Shown here one piece after another: positions 61,847-64,000 of a DNA stretch of 64,000 nt. The position numbers and the translations under genes are program-made. The stretch is taken from NCBI GenBank assembly GCA_016932435.1, contig JAFGCW010000036.1, forward strand, positions 1-64,000. The letters are read 5' to 3'. The DNA comes from Dehalococcoidales bacterium (GTDB taxonomy: Bacteria; Chloroflexota; Dehalococcoidia; Dehalococcoidales; UBA2162). The stretch's first letter is position 1. Every line of letters starts with the position of its first letter. Below the pieces are notes generated by a model that was not told the origin of the DNA, did no database searches, and saw only the letters and a list, made by a program, of their open reading frames with translations.

Positions 61847-62735
61847 AGATCATTCTCCCTTCTGAGACGCCCACTTCAACACCCACGCCTCTTGCCAGGT
61901 GAACATGAGTCTCTTCCCAGGATGGGATTCCGTGTCCCTTCACGGTATGGGCGATGATGCATTTCGGCTTGCCGTCGCCGTAGAGGTTGTTGGCCAGTTC
62001 CAGGGTATTGATAATTTCAGCCATATCATGACCGTTTATCTCCTTGACCCACCAGCCGAACGATGCCCATTTCTCGGCAAACGGCGCCATCGGCATTATT
62101 TCCTCGGTCGGACCGTCCAGGCTGAATTTATTGTAATCGACAATCGCGATAAGGTTATCGAGTTTGTATTTGTTGGCGAACATCGCAGCTTCCCAGACCT
62201 GACCCTCGTTGCATTCCCCATCGCCGAGAACGCAGAAGGTCCGGTACGCCGGATTATGCTTGGTCTTTAACCTCGGCAGAAACTGGGGTATCTCGGACAC
62301 CGGCGGATTCATTTCCGTCTTCAGCTTTTCTGCCATTGCCAGGCCGCAAGCGAAAGAAAGCCCCTGGCCGAGTGAGCCGCCGGAATAGTCCATTCCGGGA
62401 GTAGCCCAACGATCAGCGTGACCCTGGAAAGTCTCAGCATATTCGTTGTATCCCTTCAATGATTCCCGCGATACGTAACCGATCTCTACCAGCACCGAGT
62501 AGATGGCCTCGCAGCAATGGGCTTTCGAAAGGACGACCCTGTCTCTTTCGGGCCAGTCATAATCGGGAGGATTAAGTTTAAGATGATGGAAGTAGAGGGC
62601 GATAATTATGTCAAGCATCGACATAGAGCCGCCGGTATGCCCCGACATACTGTAGTCGAGGAGTTCGAACATATTCTTCAGAACGGTCACATATTTGTCC
62701 TGGAGTTTCTGGATTAGCTTTTCGTTTGCTGCCAT
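61839..62735 (-). CDS. Transketolase, N-terminal (ThDP pyrophosphate-binding) subunit
   Basis: The 298-aa protein contains SGHTGGSMSMLDIIIALYFH, GSLGQGLSFACGLAMAEKLK and the ThDP motif GDGECNEGQVWEAAMFANKYKLDNLIAIVDYNKF (GDG...N). Split transketolases are common in bacteria and archaea. The gene overlaps the zinc-ribbon gene by 22 bp and the C-terminal subunit by 8 bp, so all are coupled. Confidence 0.9.
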   Translation of the reverse strand: MAANEKLIQKLQDKYVTVLKNMFELLDYSMSGHTGGSMSMLDIIIALYFHHLKLNPPDYDWPERDRVVLSKAHCCEAIYSVLVEIGYVSRESLKGYNEYAETFQGHADRWATPGMDYSGGSLGQGLSFACGLAMAEKLKTEMNPPVSEIPQFLPRLKTKHNPAYRTFCVLGDGECNEGQVWEAAMFANKYKLDNLIAIVDYNKFSLDGPTEEIMPMAPFAEKWASFGWWVKEINGHDMAEIINTLELANNLYGDGKPKCIIAHTVKGHGIPSWEETHVHLARGVGVEVGVSEGRMIYG

Positions 62736-62926
62736 ATTTTCCGTCCTTTCTTCTCGATTTTCACGGTATCGACCGATACCTTGCTACCGCATTTCGGACA
62801 GGTGTTGTCGTAGAAACCCAGCACGGTTTCCTCGGAAGGAATAGCTCTCATGTACAGTCGTCTGTCTATCTCTTCGCCGAAGTAGAGCAGCATATCACAA
62901 TTACTGCATTTGATTGTCTCGGTCAT
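62714..62926 (-). CDS. Small double-CxxC zinc-ribbon protein
   Basis: A 70-aa protein with KCSNCDM near the N-terminus and NTCPKCGSKV near the middle, a single zinc ribbon separated by 40 residues. GGAGG precedes the ATG. Sits between dehydrogenase and transketolase genes with overlap of the latter. Role unknown; possibly an accessory subunit or regulator of this pathway. Confidence 0.7.
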   Translation of the reverse strand: MTETIKCSNCDMLLYFGEEIDRRLYMRAIPSEETVLGFYDNTCPKCGSKVSVDTVKIEKKGRKIWQQTKS

Positions 62927-62945
62927 AAAAACCTCCTTTTTCCGG

Positions 62946-63962
62946 TTACATTTTCAGTATCACTTTTACAGCCTTGCCGGCCTTATGGTCGGCAAATGCC
63001 TGAACGACATCTTCAATCGGATAGGTAGTCATCAAAGGTTGAAGGTCCAGTTTCGGCAGCATATTTGCCGCTCTGATGAATGAATATGGTGAAACCAGTA
63101 CCGACTTAATCGTCAGTTCTTTCTGGTACATGTAAAATGCCGGTACTCCGATCTCCATGTCGGCAGGATATACCGCGCACCAGACGATTGTGCCGCAACT
63201 GTCAGCCAGGCGAATCATTTCCTTAGCTACTGCGGGAATACCACTGGCTTCAAGGCAGATATTAAAACCCCTGCCGTCGGTCAATTTCATGCACGCTTCC
63301 TTCAGATCTTCGTTCAGAGGATCGACCACCACGTCAGCGCCCATTTCTTTAGCGATCCTGCGTTTCCCGGCAACAGGTTCGGAAAGCAATATCCTGGATG
63401 CACCGGACCTGATAGCGAACTGGAGCAGAAGCTGACCGATCGTACCGCCGCCGGTAATCATCACAGTATCGCCTATCTTCATATCGGCGATATCCAGCAT
63501 ATGGACACCAACCGCTACCGGTTCGACGAAGGCACCTATATCGAGTGGGGTATCATCCGGGAGAGGAAAGACACAGTTTTCCTTGTATACGGCATATTCC
63601 GCCATGGCGCCGGAGCTTGGAGAGAACCGTTCGCAGAAATGTTCCATCATATTATTGCAGTAGTAGCAGGCGCCGCAGGAACTCCTGAAGTTCATCGCTA
63701 CCTTTTGCCCGACCTTGAAATCACCTTTAATGTCTGAGCCGATAGCGGCGATGGTGCCTGCCGCCTCATGTCCCAGGACATTCGGCCCCGGAGCCCACTC
63801 GGGTGGACTGAACCTTCCCTCGACGATCTCGGGATCGGTACCGCAGATTCCGGCATAGGCGATCTTCACCTTTATCTGGTCGGAAGCCATTTCCGGTTCG
63901 GGCATATCACGTACTTCAAGTTTATATGGTTCGAGTAATACTGCTGCTTTCACTTCATTCAC
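62946..63962 (-). CDS. Zinc-dependent medium-chain alcohol/polyol dehydrogenase
   Basis: The 338-aa MDR enzyme has AGICGTDPEIVEG and NVLGHEAAGTIAAIG (catalytic zinc: Cys, His, Glu), the structural zinc loop SCGACYYCNNMMEHFC, and the NAD-binding GGGTIGQLLLQFAIRSG. It resembles sorbitol, threonine or galactitol-type dehydrogenases. The ATG at 63962 follows AGGAGGTG, and a TATAAT lies ~30 bp upstream near the window edge. First gene of an operon with the zinc-ribbon and transketolase genes, so oxidation of a polyol or sugar feeding transketolase is likely. Confidence 0.88.
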   Translation of the reverse strand: MNEVKAAVLLEPYKLEVRDMPEPEMASDQIKVKIAYAGICGTDPEIVEGRFSPPEWAPGPNVLGHEAAGTIAAIGSDIKGDFKVGQKVAMNFRSSCGACYYCNNMMEHFCERFSPSSGAMAEYAVYKENCVFPLPDDTPLDIGAFVEPVAVGVHMLDIADMKIGDTVMITGGGTIGQLLLQFAIRSGASRILLSEPVAGKRRIAKEMGADVVVDPLNEDLKEACMKLTDGRGFNICLEASGIPAVAKEMIRLADSCGTIVWCAVYPADMEIGVPAFYMYQKELTIKSVLVSPYSFIRAANMLPKLDLQPLMTTYPIEDVVQAFADHKAGKAVKVILKM

Positions 63963-64000
63963 ACCTCCTGTATGTTTTCGTGAACAGAATTATAATCGGA

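Overview
The window looks like a chromosomal stretch of an anaerobic, heterotrophic bacterium, most probably a Chloroflexota member close to Dehalococcoidia. This is inference from gene content: EtfAB, a glutaconate-type CoA-transferase, a fused Fe-S/FMN/FAD enoate-reductase-like enzyme, a URO-D family corrinoid-type methyltransferase homologue, a cobalamin-binding radical SAM enzyme, a polyferredoxin/DUF362 pair, PlsY and strong GGAGG ribosome sites. No rRNA or phylogenetic marker good enough for a firm placement is present. No CRISPR array, rRNA or replication origin was seen.

Layout. 1-7064 is an AT-rich accessory block: the edge of an IS21-family element inserted into a PD-(D/E)XK-like gene, several unrecognised genes, a leucine-rich-repeat lipoprotein and a tyrosine integrase that abuts the 3' end of an initiator tRNA gene (7065-7139). 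This is the geometry of an integrative element at tRNA-fMet. 7.2-38.9 kb is mostly housekeeping and metabolic backbone: B12/radical SAM enzyme with an attenuator-like leader, XerC/D recombinase, Pcm, nitroreductase, SpoIIM-like membrane protein, an EF-G paralogue, EtfAB, RF1/PrmC, a TetR-ABC exporter operon with a perfect 26-bp palindromic operator, a five-gene operon with two different alkylation-repair glycosylases (AlkZ/YcaQ-like and AlkD-like), lipid genes (DagK-like, PlsY, acyl-CoA ligase), cyclophilin, PIG-L deacetylase, a URO-D family protein, and a NYN/DUF362/polyferredoxin run.

38.9-50.2 kb is a patchwork. It has a tfoX-like gene broken by one amber codon, a GIY-YIG nuclease sandwiched between a damaged and an intact copy of tRNA-Asn, an HNH-like small protein on the other side of that tRNA, then a catabolic set (CoA-transferase A/B, enoate reductase, MFS carrier, amidohydrolase, SDR). 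Within it lie a leftover MFS C-terminus, a decayed tRNA-Asn 3' half at 47.95 kb and an AT-rich HEPN (AbiU2-like) gene. Palindromic intergenic repeats cluster at its borders.

50.2-64 kb carries a GlcD/CCG-type two-subunit flavin/Fe-S dehydrogenase, a three-gene MacB/LolCDE-like ABC operon whose second ATPase has an AbrB-like C-terminus, a LarA-type nickel-pincer racemase homologue, an NAD-dependent epimerase, and an operon of zinc-dependent dehydrogenase, zinc-ribbon protein and split transketolase (N and C halves), suggestive of sugar or polyol catabolism.

The best candidate for something undescribed is the nuclease-tRNA-nuclease module at 39654-40664.
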